From: Oscillospiraceae bacterium
Lineage (GTDB): Bacteria; Bacillota; Clostridia; Oscillospirales; Acutalibacteraceae
Direction: 5' to 3'
NCBI GenBank assembly: GCA_910574935.1
Contig: CAJTCU010000013.1
Coordinates: 45,934 to 109,933, forward strand
DNA length: 64,000 nucleotides
Numbering within the stretch: position 1 is the first letter of the stretch; every line of letters starts with the position of its first letter. Of the stretch, positions 19,278-27,200 are shown one piece after another. Position numbers and translations under genes: made by a program. A model generated the notes under the pieces. That model was not told where the DNA came from, made no database searches, and saw only the letters and a program-made list of their open reading frames with translations.

Positions 19278-20092
19278 CAGCCTAGTTTAAACAGCCGGGC
19301 AAAGTTTCCGTATAGCACGGCCCGGTTTTCCTCTTCGGTAAGACCCAGGGCAAAAAACCGCTTCAGCTCGTCCTCCACAGGCCACATGGGAAAGTCTGTG
19401 CCAAACAGGGTGTGCTCCACCCCAAAGCATGCCAGGCTCTCCAGGGCCTCTTCCCGGCTAAGAAACCCCAGAGAGCTGGAGGTGTCCACATACACATGGG
19501 CCCCTTTCAGGCAGCGGCGGGCCTCCTCCCACTCTGTATACCCCCCCAGATGAGCGGCAATGCAAGTGAGCTCCGGCAGCCTGTCCAGCACCCTGGCAAG
19601 CCGGATGGGGGAAGAAAAATCCTTACGCCCGTCCCCAGTGTGGAATAAAATAGGCAGCCCCCGGCCCTGGACCGCTCGATAAAAAGGCAGCATGGCCGGG
19701 TCATCAATCTGAAATTCCTGAAAGTCCGGGTGCAGCTTTATGCCCCGCAGCCCCAGGGCCTGGACGGCGTCCAGCCCCTCTTCGATCTTCTTAATATCCT
19801 GGTGCCAGGCCCCCAGCCCCACAAACTGGGGATATTGGAGGCAGGCCCCGGCAATATAGCGGTTAATGGAATCCACCTGCTCGGCTTTTGTAGCCACAGA
19901 ACACACTAAAAATTGGTCTATGCCAGCCTTGCCGCCGGTTTCGGCCAACACGGCGGGCAGGCCTACATAGCACATAGACAGGTCGTAGAAGCTCCCCACC
20001 GAAGCGGTGGCCTTTTCCGCAATTTTTTCCGGGTAAATATGGGCGTGGGCATCGGCGGCAGGGTAAGCCACGCCGTTCCATGTTACTGGCAA
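19277..20092 (-). CDS. Metal-dependent amidohydrolase (TIM-barrel, amidohydrolase-2 family)
   Basis: Cytoplasmic hydrolase or decarboxylase of 271 residues with a full set of metal-site motifs: DAHAHIYP at the N-terminus, GIKLHPDFQ near residue 118, LFHTGDG near 150, IAAHLGG near 177 and LFGTDFPM near 231. The family includes o-pyrocatechuate-type decarboxylases and simple amidohydrolases, so the substrate is open. It begins at TTG with AAAGGA nine bases upstream, six bases after the queH stop, indicating an operon queH - amidohydrolase - uncharacterised gene. Confidence 0.85.
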   Translation of the reverse strand: MPVTWNGVAYPAADAHAHIYPEKIAEKATASVGSFYDLSMCYVGLPAVLAETGGKAGIDQFLVCSVATKAEQVDSINRYIAGACLQYPQFVGLGAWHQDIKKIEEGLDAVQALGLRGIKLHPDFQEFQIDDPAMLPFYRAVQGRGLPILFHTGDGRKDFSSPIRLARVLDRLPELTCIAAHLGGYTEWEEARRCLKGAHVYVDTSSSLGFLSREEALESLACFGVEHTLFGTDFPMWPVEDELKRFFALGLTEEENRAVLYGNFARLFKLG

Positions 20093-20097
20093 TAGGG

Positions 20098-20712
20098 TCA
20101 GTCCTTTCTTTTAGAGTACACGCAGCCACAGTAATTCTGTCTATAAAGGCCGTATTCCCGGGAAAGCTCCACCGAGCGCTTGTAGCCCTCCCGCTTTTTA
20201 AAGTCCGCAGGCAGGTGCTTCACCCCATACTGGGCGGCCAGCTCCTCGCCAATGCGGTTCAGCTCCCGGGCATTTTTCAGGGGGCTGATGGACAGGGTGG
20301 TGGTAAAGTAGTCCGCCCCCAGATCCTGGGCGGTCCGGGCAGCCTCTTCCAGGCGCAGGCGATAGCAGATAAGGCATCGGGCGCCCCCCTCGGGCTCCTC
20401 CTCCAGGCCCTCCACCGCCTGGAAAAAGTCCTCTCCCCGGTACTGGCAGGGCGCCAGGGAGACCGGGTTTTCCAGGGGCATTTGGGCCATCAGCCGCCGC
20501 AGCTCCTCCAGGCGTTTTTGATACTCTGCCCAAGGGGAGATGTTGGGGTTATAATAGAGCAGGATAATGGAAAAATATTGGCTAAGGTACTCCAGCACCG
20601 CACTGGAACAAGGCGCACAGCAGGCATGCAGCAAAAGCCGGGGCGGCGGGCCCGAGAGGCCATCAATTAATTTTTCCAGTTCTTTTCCATAATTTCTTGG
20701 GCACGACGGCAC
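20098..20712 (-). CDS. queH: Epoxyqueuosine reductase QueH
   Basis: Last enzyme of queuosine synthesis: it reduces epoxyqueuosine to queuosine in the wobble position of tRNA. The 204-residue protein (former DUF208) shows LLLHACCAPCSS near residue 28, GARCLICYRLRLEEAA near 110, and YCGCVYS at the C-terminus. These Cys residues supply the iron-sulfur cluster and redox pair typical of QueH, not the unrelated QueG. Start is GTG with GGAG eight bases upstream. No other que genes are in the window. The downstream amidohydrolase is probably co-transcribed. Confidence 0.95.
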   Translation of the reverse strand: MPSCPRNYGKELEKLIDGLSGPPPRLLLHACCAPCSSAVLEYLSQYFSIILLYYNPNISPWAEYQKRLEELRRLMAQMPLENPVSLAPCQYRGEDFFQAVEGLEEEPEGGARCLICYRLRLEEAARTAQDLGADYFTTTLSISPLKNARELNRIGEELAAQYGVKHLPADFKKREGYKRSVELSREYGLYRQNYCGCVYSKRKD

Positions 20713-20766
20713 AGGAAACGCTCCTTCCCTTTATTATGGCCATGGAGTTCTGCTCCACACCTTGTC

Positions 20767-20952
20767 TAGGGCTTGTTTGAAAATAGAGGAAATGACGAAT
20801 TTTTGGCCAGAAGGGGACAATTTCAAGGAGAAGAACCGCTGTAGTTAGCTGCGCTAACTACGTCACTCTGGCGATTGACGAGGATTTTCGACGTAGAAGG
20901 TGGCCTCTTATGGCAAAAAAGACGACGTTTTCGATTTTTCAAACAAGCCCTA
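20767..20952. mobile_element. MITE-like element, 186 bp, with 17-bp perfect terminal inverted repeats
   Basis: TAGGGCTTGTTTGAAAA (20767-20783) is exactly complementary to 20936-20952. Homology between the two ends continues imperfectly inward for some 40 bases (GACGAATTTTTGGCC against GTCGTCTTTTTTGCC). The centre has a second perfect palindrome, GTAGTTAG-CTGCG-CTAACTAC. TA dinucleotides at both ends suggest IS630/Tc1-type insertion. No coding capacity. Confidence 0.8.
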
Positions 20953-21202
20953 AAATCTTTTGGAAAAAAGTTTCTTAGGCATTTTCAAAAATCATAGATC
21001 AAAATTCCCTTAGGGCAATACGTTGGCCCTTGTCACAAAGCAACAGGCTTTCGTGGAATCCAGAAGCCTCTGCGCTGCCACTGCACAGCAGCGTGGCCCC
21101 CACACACAAAGCCCCGGACCGCGGACCCGTATCACCAAGGCGGCATCCAGCCGGCTTGACAAAAGCAAAACATATCCCGTCACAATTTTGTAACAATATT
21201 GA

Positions 21203-21231
21203 TTGACAGGAACCGCCAAAACCCTTACAAT
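21203..21231 (+). promoter_or_regulatory. Sigma-A promoter of the DUF212 gene
   Basis: TTGACA (21203-21208), 17-base spacer, TACAAT (21226-21231), 35 bases before the start codon. Confidence 0.85.
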
Positions 21232-21266
21232 AGTACTATGAAATAATCCTTTAAAGGGGACTCTCC

Positions 21267-21755
21267 ATGGACCTTGCGTTTTTGATCTCAAACCCGCTGA
21301 TCAATGTCAGTGTGATTTCCTGGGCCTCGGCGCAGCTTTTAAAAACTTTGGTGGACGCGGTCAAGCACAAACAGTTTGACCGCCACCGGCTGGCCGGGGC
21401 TGGAGGTATGCCCAGCTCCCACTCGGCGGTAACCTGTTCGGTACTGCTGACCTCTTACTATCTCTATGGGTTCAATTCCCCGGTGTTCGCCCTGGCCTTT
21501 GTGCTGGCCCTGATTGTCATGTATGACGCCACTGGCGTGCGCTGGGCGGCGGGGCTGCACGCCAAGGCCATCAACCACATTGTGGAGTATCTGGAGAAAA
21601 GCGAGAACCCAGAGGACAAGCGGGCCCTGCACGAGCTGATTCCCCGGCTCAACGAGTCCCTGGGGCACCGGGTACGAGAGGCCATTTGCGGCGCGGGGCT
21701 GGGCTTTCTTATCGCAGTAATCGGGCATTTAAGCCGCACGGGGGGCATATCCTAA
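21267..21755 (+). CDS. DUF212 (YuiD-like) membrane phosphatase-related protein
   Basis: Membrane protein of 162 residues in the DUF212 family, distantly related to acid phosphatase/vanadium haloperoxidase (PAP2) enzymes. The signature GGMPSSHSAVTCSVLLT is at residues about 47-63, and the DATGVRWAAGLHAKAIN stretch is also conserved. Four hydrophobic segments are seen. The biochemical role in Firmicutes is not established. It has AAAGGGGA as ribosome binding site and its own promoter. The last codons overlap by four bases with the stop of the converging glycosylase gene. Confidence 0.9.
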   Translation: MDLAFLISNPLINVSVISWASAQLLKTLVDAVKHKQFDRHRLAGAGGMPSSHSAVTCSVLLTSYYLYGFNSPVFALAFVLALIVMYDATGVRWAAGLHAKAINHIVEYLEKSENPEDKRALHELIPRLNESLGHRVREAICGAGLGFLIAVIGHLSRTGGIS

Positions 21756-22330
21756 GCTTTTGCCACGTCGCAGCCCAGCTGGTCGATTTTTTCCCGCAGG
21801 GCAAGAAAATCCTCAAAGACCTCGGGCTTTTGCCGGGGGCTGCGCAAAAGGGCCGCCGGGTGCAGGGTTGCCATCATCAAGGTGCCGTTTTTCTCCACGA
21901 ACTGTCCATGCTCCCGGGTAATTTTAATGTCTGGCTTCATCATGCGCATGGCGGCCACCCGGCCCAAACACACCACAATTTTGGGCCGCAGCAGGGCAAA
22001 CTGGTTGCGCAGCCAGCCAATACAGGCCTCCTGCTCCTCGGGCAGGGGGTCTCGATTTTGGGGCGGGCGGCATTTGACAATATTGGCAATGTAGATATTG
22101 GTTTTCCGGTCCAGGTCTACCGCAGCCAAAAGCTTGTCCAGCAGCTGGCCGCCCCGGCCCACAAAGGGTTCGCCTTGCAGGTCCTCATTTTCCCCTGGCC
22201 CCTCTCCCACAAACAGCACCTTTGCCCTGGGGTTGCCCACGCCAAATACCACGTGGTGGCGGGTCTGGCACAGGCCGCATTTCTGACAGTTTTGGCAGGC
22301 TGCTTCCAGGGCTTCCCAGTTGTCAAACAT
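21752..22330 (-). CDS. Family 4 uracil-DNA glycosylase
   Basis: Iron-sulfur uracil-DNA glycosylase that removes uracil from DNA in base-excision repair. The 192 residues begin with the cluster Cys residues (CQNCQKCGLCQTR). They carry the uracil-pocket motif GEGPGENED near residue 40, GRGGQLLDKLL, the IVKCRPPQNRDPLPEE loop and the catalytic-domain HPAALLR motif near the C-terminus. AAAGGAGTG precedes the ATG, and a promoter with perfect -10 lies upstream. Divergent from pduL. Confidence 0.93.
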   Translation of the reverse strand: MFDNWEALEAACQNCQKCGLCQTRHHVVFGVGNPRAKVLFVGEGPGENEDLQGEPFVGRGGQLLDKLLAAVDLDRKTNIYIANIVKCRPPQNRDPLPEEQEACIGWLRNQFALLRPKIVVCLGRVAAMRMMKPDIKITREHGQFVEKNGTLMMATLHPAALLRSPRQKPEVFEDFLALREKIDQLGCDVAKA

Positions 22331-22364
22331 AGGCCGCACACTCCTTTGGGATTGTTTTGGGTTG

Positions 22365-22393
22365 ATTATACCACGGGGGCGGCGCAAAGTCAA
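22365..22393 (-). promoter_or_regulatory. Sigma-A promoter of the uracil-DNA glycosylase gene
   Basis: On the minus strand, TTGACT (22393-22388), 17 bases, TATAAT (22370-22365), about 35 bases before the start. Confidence 0.8.
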
Positions 22394-22578
22394 ACCTTGC
22401 CCTTTTCCAAAAGACGCCAGGGTTTTTAGGACCAGAGTCCCCACGCCGCCACAGGGGGCCCTGGCCCTTGTCTACGCTGCCGAGCTGGCAGACGAGACGA
22501 CAAACCTTTTCCTGTTCCGCCCCGGAACGCTTGCGCGTAAAGCAACGCCCTTGGACACTCCCCCCCAAAACCCGGCCC
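22394..22578. other. Divergent promoter interval between udg and pduL
   Basis: Together with the two promoters this makes a 314-base gene-free stretch. Nothing else recognisable is seen between the two -35 boxes. Confidence 0.5.
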
Positions 22579-22607
22579 TTGATTTTTCCCGCGCCCAGTA
22601 TTATAAT
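22579..22607 (+). promoter_or_regulatory. Sigma-A promoter of pduL
   Basis: TTGATT (22579-22584), 17-base spacer, TATAAT (22602-22607), 37 bases before the start. Confidence 0.8.
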
Positions 22608-22644
22608 ATTGAGAGACAGCAAACCAATTTTTGGAGGCATTTTT

Positions 22645-23211
22645 ATGAAAGTTATGGTAGAAACTTCCGCGCACCATGTCCATGTTTCCGACCAGGACCT
22701 GGCCGCCCTGTTCGGCCCTGGCGCAGCACTGACCAACAAGAAGGATCTTTCCCAGCCCGGGCAGTTTGCCTGTGCCGAAAAGGTGGAGGTTGTAGGTCCC
22801 AAGGGGTCCATGTCCATGTCCATTCTGGGCCCCACCCGGCCCGAAACCCAGGTGGAGATCTCTCTGACCGACGCCCGCAAGCTGGGCGTTACCGCGCCCA
22901 TTCGGGAGTCTGGGGATCTGGAGGGTACCCCTGGCTGCACCCTAAAGGGCCCCGCCGGCCAGGTGACCCTTGAAAAGGGCGTTATTGCCGCCAAGCGCCA
23001 CATCCATTTTAATCCCGAAGAGGCCAAAGAGGCTGGTGTGGAGGACAAGCAGATCGTTTCTGTAAAGGTAGACTACAACGGCCGCGCCCTGGTGTTTGGC
23101 GACGTAGTCTGCCGGGTAAGCCCCAAGTATGCCCTGGCCATGCACGTGGATACCGACGAGTCCAACGCCGCAGCCCTGCCCGGCACGGTTGACGGGGAGA
23201 TTATCAAATAA
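22645..23211 (+). CDS. pduL: PduL-type phosphate acyltransferase
   Basis: Phosphotransacylase of the PduL family (188 residues), which exchanges acyl-CoA and acyl phosphate; it can replace Pta in acetate or propionate metabolism. Two tandem beta-barrel domains carry the zinc-binding His clusters HHVHVSD (residues 10-16) and RHIHFNPEEA (about residue 117). There is no N-terminal microcompartment targeting extension and there are no shell genes nearby, so it is likely a cytosolic enzyme. The ATG follows GGAGG, and the phosphatase-family gene starts three bases after the stop. Confidence 0.92.
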   Translation: MKVMVETSAHHVHVSDQDLAALFGPGAALTNKKDLSQPGQFACAEKVEVVGPKGSMSMSILGPTRPETQVEISLTDARKLGVTAPIRESGDLEGTPGCTLKGPAGQVTLEKGVIAAKRHIHFNPEEAKEAGVEDKQIVSVKVDYNGRALVFGDVVCRVSPKYALAMHVDTDESNAAALPGTVDGEIIK

Positions 23212-23214
23212 ATT

Positions 23215-23994
23215 ATGAACAAGCTCAACGTTTTCACCTATAACCTGCGTATTGACGTGCAGGGAGACGGGAAGAATTCTTTCCAGAACCGCCGGGACTT
23301 TATTCTGGCCCGATTCCCCAGCTATGGGGCGGCGCTGGTGGGGTTTCAGGAGACGGCCCCCCATATGCGCCAATGGCTGATAGAGAACCTGGCCGGCTAT
23401 CAGGTTTGCGGCCTGGGCCGGGAGGCCGACCTACAGGGCGAGAGCAACCCCATTGCCTACCGGGCAGACCTGTTCGAGCTGGTGGCAGTGGATATGTTTT
23501 GGCTATCCGATACCCCCTGGAAGCCAGGCAGCCGCTTTGCCACAGACCAGAGCGACTGCCCCCGCATCTGTACAGTAGCCGCTCTGCGGCATAGGGAAAG
23601 CGGTCATCTGCTGCGCTGCTATAACACTCACCTGGACCATCTGGGGCCCATTGCCCAGGCCCAGGGGATCAGCCTGGTGCTGGCCCGCATGGCAGAGGAC
23701 TATGCCCGCTGGCCCATGCCTGTAATTTTAATGGGTGACTTCAACGCTTTCCCCCACAGCCCCGTGTACAAAAGCGCCCAGGGCTTTGCTGGCTGCGGCG
23801 CACCCCTAGTGGACGTGACCGCCGGCCTGGGAGGCACCTTCCACGACTTTGGCCGGCTGGCCCAGCCGCAAAAAATCGACTATATTTTTACCAACCTGCC
23901 CTGCAACCCGGCTCAGTCCCTTTTGGCCCAGGATGAGGCGGAGGGGGTGTACCTTTCCGACCACTACCCGGTAGGGGCTGTGGTGGAGCTGTAG
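23215..23994 (+). CDS. Endonuclease/exonuclease/phosphatase family protein
   Basis: Metal-dependent phosphoesterase of the EEP superfamily, 259 residues, with all main motifs: VFTYNLRID at the N-terminus, VGFQETAP (metal-binding Glu), NTHLDHLG, MGDFNAFP and the terminal SDHYPVGA. Relatives cleave phosphodiesters in nucleic acids, sphingomyelin or inositol phosphates; the small size and lack of signal peptide suggest an intracellular phosphatase or nuclease. It begins three bases after pduL and ends before a strong terminator, so the two form an operon. Confidence 0.88.
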   Translation: MNKLNVFTYNLRIDVQGDGKNSFQNRRDFILARFPSYGAALVGFQETAPHMRQWLIENLAGYQVCGLGREADLQGESNPIAYRADLFELVAVDMFWLSDTPWKPGSRFATDQSDCPRICTVAALRHRESGHLLRCYNTHLDHLGPIAQAQGISLVLARMAEDYARWPMPVILMGDFNAFPHSPVYKSAQGFAGCGAPLVDVTAGLGGTFHDFGRLAQPQKIDYIFTNLPCNPAQSLLAQDEAEGVYLSDHYPVGAVVEL

Positions 23995-24014
23995 AGACAC
24001 GATTCTCTCAACAT

Positions 24015-24064
24015 AAAAAACCCGGCGCACAATGGAGGCTTTTCCATGTGCGCCGGGTTTTTGT
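24015..24064. terminator. Strong bidirectional terminator
   Basis: AAAAAACCCGGCGCACA and TGTGCGCCGGGTTTTT pair perfectly, with inner ATGGA/TCCAT extending the stem. T-runs are present on both strands, so it serves the pduL operon and the converging serine hydrolase gene. Confidence 0.93.
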
Positions 24065-24093
24065 TATAAGATGGCTTGATGTTAGGCGCCGCC

Positions 24094-24972
24094 CTACAGC
24101 TGGGGGTAAATCTCCTCAAATACTGCGTCCAGCAGCTGGTTCGCCTGGCGGCACTCGGCAGTAATGGTCACCACCGCGTCCTGATCCTCCATCACAATGG
24201 AGAACTGCCCGTACTTGCCGTCCGCCCGGTAAGAGCCCTGCGCCCCCCGCCAGAACAAATACCCATAGCCCTGGCCGCCGTTTTCCACCTGCTTTTGGGT
24301 GGCCTCTTCCAGGTAGGCCTGGGGCACCAGCTGCCGCCCCTGCCAGCGGCCCTTTTGCAGGCAGAGCAGCCCAAAGCGGTGCAGCTCGTCCGGAGTCAGG
24401 AACATGCCCCCGGCCCCAAAGGTGTACCCCATGGGGTCGGTCTCCCAGGTTGTGGTGGTAATGCCAATGGGCCAAAGCAGCCGGGGCCCCAGGTAGCGCA
24501 GCAGGTCGCAGCCCGCCCGGCGCTGCACCAGCACCCCCGCCAGGTAGGGGCCCACGTTATTATAGAGGAACCGGGTGCCCGGCTCATCCGTAAAGGGCTG
24601 GGCCAGGCTCAGCTTCACCCAGTTCTTTTCCTGATGCAAGGGCCGGTCCCCGCCCATTAAAAAGCTCTCCGGCTGGCCCAAGCACATGGTCAGCAGGTCC
24701 CGCACCGTGGCCTTGGCCAGGTTGGGAGAAACCTCCTTTGGCAGCTCCTCTGGAAAAGCCTCGGTCAGTTTCTCGTCCAGAGAGAGCAGCCCCTCTTTTT
24801 GGGCAATGCCCACCGCCGCGCTGGTGAAGCTTTTGCTGGCCGAGTACACGTTCCTGCGGCACAGGTCGTCCCAGGCGTAGCGGCCCACCTCTTCCCCGTG
24901 GCGGGAGACCACCACCGCCAGGGCCCGCAGGGGTCCAGCCTTTTGAATGAAGCCGTGCATGTCTAGTTTCAT
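24094..24972 (-). CDS. Serine hydrolase of the beta-lactamase/class C family
   Basis: Penicillin-binding-fold serine hydrolase, 292 residues, with SxxK in YSASKSFTS near residue 44 and YNNVGPYLAG near residue 137 as the YxN motif. It lacks the extra C-terminal domain of the larger paralogue at 11.4 kb. No signal peptide is visible, so a cytoplasmic esterase or amidase role is more likely than beta-lactam resistance. It stands alone and shares the terminator at 24.0 kb. Confidence 0.88.
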   Translation of the reverse strand: MKLDMHGFIQKAGPLRALAVVVSRHGEEVGRYAWDDLCRRNVYSASKSFTSAAVGIAQKEGLLSLDEKLTEAFPEELPKEVSPNLAKATVRDLLTMCLGQPESFLMGGDRPLHQEKNWVKLSLAQPFTDEPGTRFLYNNVGPYLAGVLVQRRAGCDLLRYLGPRLLWPIGITTTTWETDPMGYTFGAGGMFLTPDELHRFGLLCLQKGRWQGRQLVPQAYLEEATQKQVENGGQGYGYLFWRGAQGSYRADGKYGQFSIVMEDQDAVVTITAECRQANQLLDAVFEEIYPQL

Positions 24973-25104
24973 GGTTGCGCCGTCCTTTCTTTGATGGTTG
25001 TATTTCTTGATTTCTATTTGCGTCCTTGCTATTACAAAATATTGCGCGGCCCAGGCGGAAACAGACCGTGTTCAGGCAGCGTACAGGGCCGCGAATACAG
25101 ATTC

Positions 25105-26709
25105 TTATCCCTGGCTGAACTCCGACAGCATCAGCCCTGGGTTTTTGTCCAGGGCCCAGTTAATGCTCCACTGGTTACTGAACAACAGCAAATACCGCCC
25201 CCGCAGATCCTGCACCTTCTTGGTGTCTGTGGTCAGGTTCAGCTTTTTCACAGCAGCCTCGTCCAGGTTCTCGTTGTCAATCCACCGGATAAACGAGTAG
25301 GGCAGGGTCTGCATGTGTACCTCTACGTTGTACTCGTTCTCCATCCGGTACTGGAACACATCGAACTGTAGGCTGCCTACCACGCCCACGATGACCTCTT
25401 CCATGCCCGCGCCCAGCTCCTGAAAGATTTGTATGGCTCCTTCCTGGGCAATCTGGTTGGCGCCCTTTACAAACTGCTTGCGCTTCATGGTGTCCTTTTG
25501 CCGCACCAGGCTGAACAGCTCTGGCGCAAAGGTGGGAATGCCCTGAAAGCGCAGTTTCTTCCCTGGGGCGCAGAGGGTGTCGCCAATGGAGAACACCCCG
25601 GGGTCGAACACGCCGATGATGTCCCCGGCGTAGGCCTCTTCGATGATCTCCCGGCTCTGGGCCATCATCTGCTGGGGCTGAGAAAGCTTCGTCCGCCGCC
25701 CGCCCTGGACGTGCTCCACCTCCATGCCCTTCTCGAATTTCCCGCTGCATATGCGGATAAAGGCGATGCGGTCCCGGTGGGCCTTGTTCATATTGGCCTG
25801 GATCTTAAAGACAAAGGCCGAAAAGCTGTCCGCGTAAGGGTCTATGGGGTCCCCGGCGGTTTTTCTGGGCAGGGGCGGGGTGGTCAGGCGCAGAAAATTT
25901 TCCAGAAAGGGCTCTACCCCGAAGTTGGTGAGGGCCGATCCGAAAAATACTGGCGAAAGCTGGCCGTGGCGGACTTTCTCCAGGTCGAACTCATACCCGG
26001 CCCCGTCCAGCAGCTCTACGTCGTCCCGCAGGGTATCGTATAGATACGGGCCCACGGCCTCCTTCAGCTCTGGGTCCTCCAGGGTGTAGTCCCGCTCCTT
26101 TACCTCCCGGCGGCCCGCGCCGCTCTCTTCCGGCTCGAACTTCAGCACCCGGTTTTTCTCCCGGTCATACACGCCCTTAAAGTCCACGCCTGAGCCAATG
26201 GGCCAGTTCATGGGGTAGGTGCCAATGCCCAGCTCCTTTTCTATTTCGTCCAGCAGGTCGTAGGGGCTTTGAGAGTCCCGGTCCATCTTGTTGATGAAGG
26301 TGAAAATGGGGATGTCCCGCATGACGCAAACCTTAAAAAGCTTGCGGGTCTGGGCCTCCACGCCCTTGCTGGCGTCGATGACCATGACGGCCGAGTCCGC
26401 CGCCATCAGGGTGCGGTAGGTGTCTTCCGAAAAGTCCTGGTGGCCGGGGGTGTCCAAAATATTGATGCAGTAGCCGCCGTACTGGAACTGCATCACAGAG
26501 GAGGTGACGGAGATGCCCCGCTGCTTTTCAATTTCCATCCAGTCCGAGACCGCATGGCGGGAGTTCCTCTTGCCTTTAACCATACCGGCCAGGGTGATGG
26601 CGCCGCCGTAGAGCAGGAACTTTTCGGTGAGGGTGGTTTTGCCCGCGTCAGGGTGGGAGATAATGGCAAAGGTCCGGCGGCGGGTGATTTCAGATTGATA
26701 ATCAGGCAA
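25105..26709 (-). CDS. prfC: Peptide chain release factor 3
   Basis: Translational GTPase RF3, 534 residues, which recycles RF1/RF2 from the ribosome after termination. The G domain shows ISHPDAGKTTLTEKFL (P-loop), RGISVTSSVMQF (switch), DTPGHQDFSEDTYRTL (G3) and FINKMDRD (G4, NKxD). The following QYRMENEYNVEVHMQTLPYS region is typical of RF3 rather than EF-G. The start is TTG, with AAAGGA nine bases upstream. It is preceded by an unusually long leader of about 250 bases from a well-formed promoter, described separately. Confidence 0.96.
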   Translation of the reverse strand: MPDYQSEITRRRTFAIISHPDAGKTTLTEKFLLYGGAITLAGMVKGKRNSRHAVSDWMEIEKQRGISVTSSVMQFQYGGYCINILDTPGHQDFSEDTYRTLMAADSAVMVIDASKGVEAQTRKLFKVCVMRDIPIFTFINKMDRDSQSPYDLLDEIEKELGIGTYPMNWPIGSGVDFKGVYDREKNRVLKFEPEESGAGRREVKERDYTLEDPELKEAVGPYLYDTLRDDVELLDGAGYEFDLEKVRHGQLSPVFFGSALTNFGVEPFLENFLRLTTPPLPRKTAGDPIDPYADSFSAFVFKIQANMNKAHRDRIAFIRICSGKFEKGMEVEHVQGGRRTKLSQPQQMMAQSREIIEEAYAGDIIGVFDPGVFSIGDTLCAPGKKLRFQGIPTFAPELFSLVRQKDTMKRKQFVKGANQIAQEGAIQIFQELGAGMEEVIVGVVGSLQFDVFQYRMENEYNVEVHMQTLPYSFIRWIDNENLDEAAVKKLNLTTDTKKVQDLRGRYLLLFSNQWSINWALDKNPGLMLSEFSQG

Positions 26710-26964
26710 AGTAAGCCATCCTTTCGTATAAATTTAGGGCAGCGCCGACTAAAGATGCTGCGCGAGTTGCGCAGCAGACTTTCTGTTGCCCGTTTTGAGC
26801 AGCCAATCTCGCGACTGGCAGGGAAAACTGGTGCAAGCTGGCGAAAAAAGATCCAGCAAATTGTCCGCGGTCTTTGTGCGGCGCCGCCTTTCGGTCAAGC
26901 CGCCCGTAGGGGGCTCCTTTAAGGGCATTCCTGTTCTACATGGGTCACACTCCTTGGAGATAGT
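26710..26964 (-). promoter_or_regulatory. Long 5' leader of prfC with a start-stop codon pair
   Basis: About 255 bases between the promoter and the prfC start. Soon after the presumed transcription start lie AAGGAG, eight bases, then ATG immediately followed by TAG (26941-26936). Thirteen bases further a second ATG opens a 59-codon frame (26928 down to 26749) beginning MPLKEPPTGGLTERRRR. A GC hairpin (GCTGCGC/GCGCAGC, 26757-26775) follows before the prfC ribosome binding site. No known RNA family was recognised. Confidence 0.45.
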
Positions 26965-26970
26965 GGGTCT

Positions 26971-26999
26971 ATTATACACCAGGAAGGGAAAACTTGCAA
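26971..26999 (-). promoter_or_regulatory. Sigma-A promoter upstream of prfC
   Basis: On the minus strand, TTGCAA (26999-26994), 17 bases, TATAAT (26976-26971). Confidence 0.7.
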
Positions 27000-27200
27000 G
27001 TGGGGCGGACGCCCCCCGGCCCAGAAAGGAACGCCTTGCGCGGTGAACGCGCGGCGACTGAAAACGGCCCACAAAGCCGGCGGCACGCCTTTATGACACA
27101 GATAGAATATCCTTCCGTCCTAGCGGCATAATAATAACCAGTGTATCAAAAAGCCCCTACCCTCTAAGACGCATCTCTTTGAATGAAAGGATGAAGCATT

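Noticed and set aside
21003..21030. A further copy of the 9.05 kb repeat (TTAGGGCAATACG)
   Set aside because: Only about 13 bases match and there is no inverted partner, so it may be chance or a remnant too small to call.
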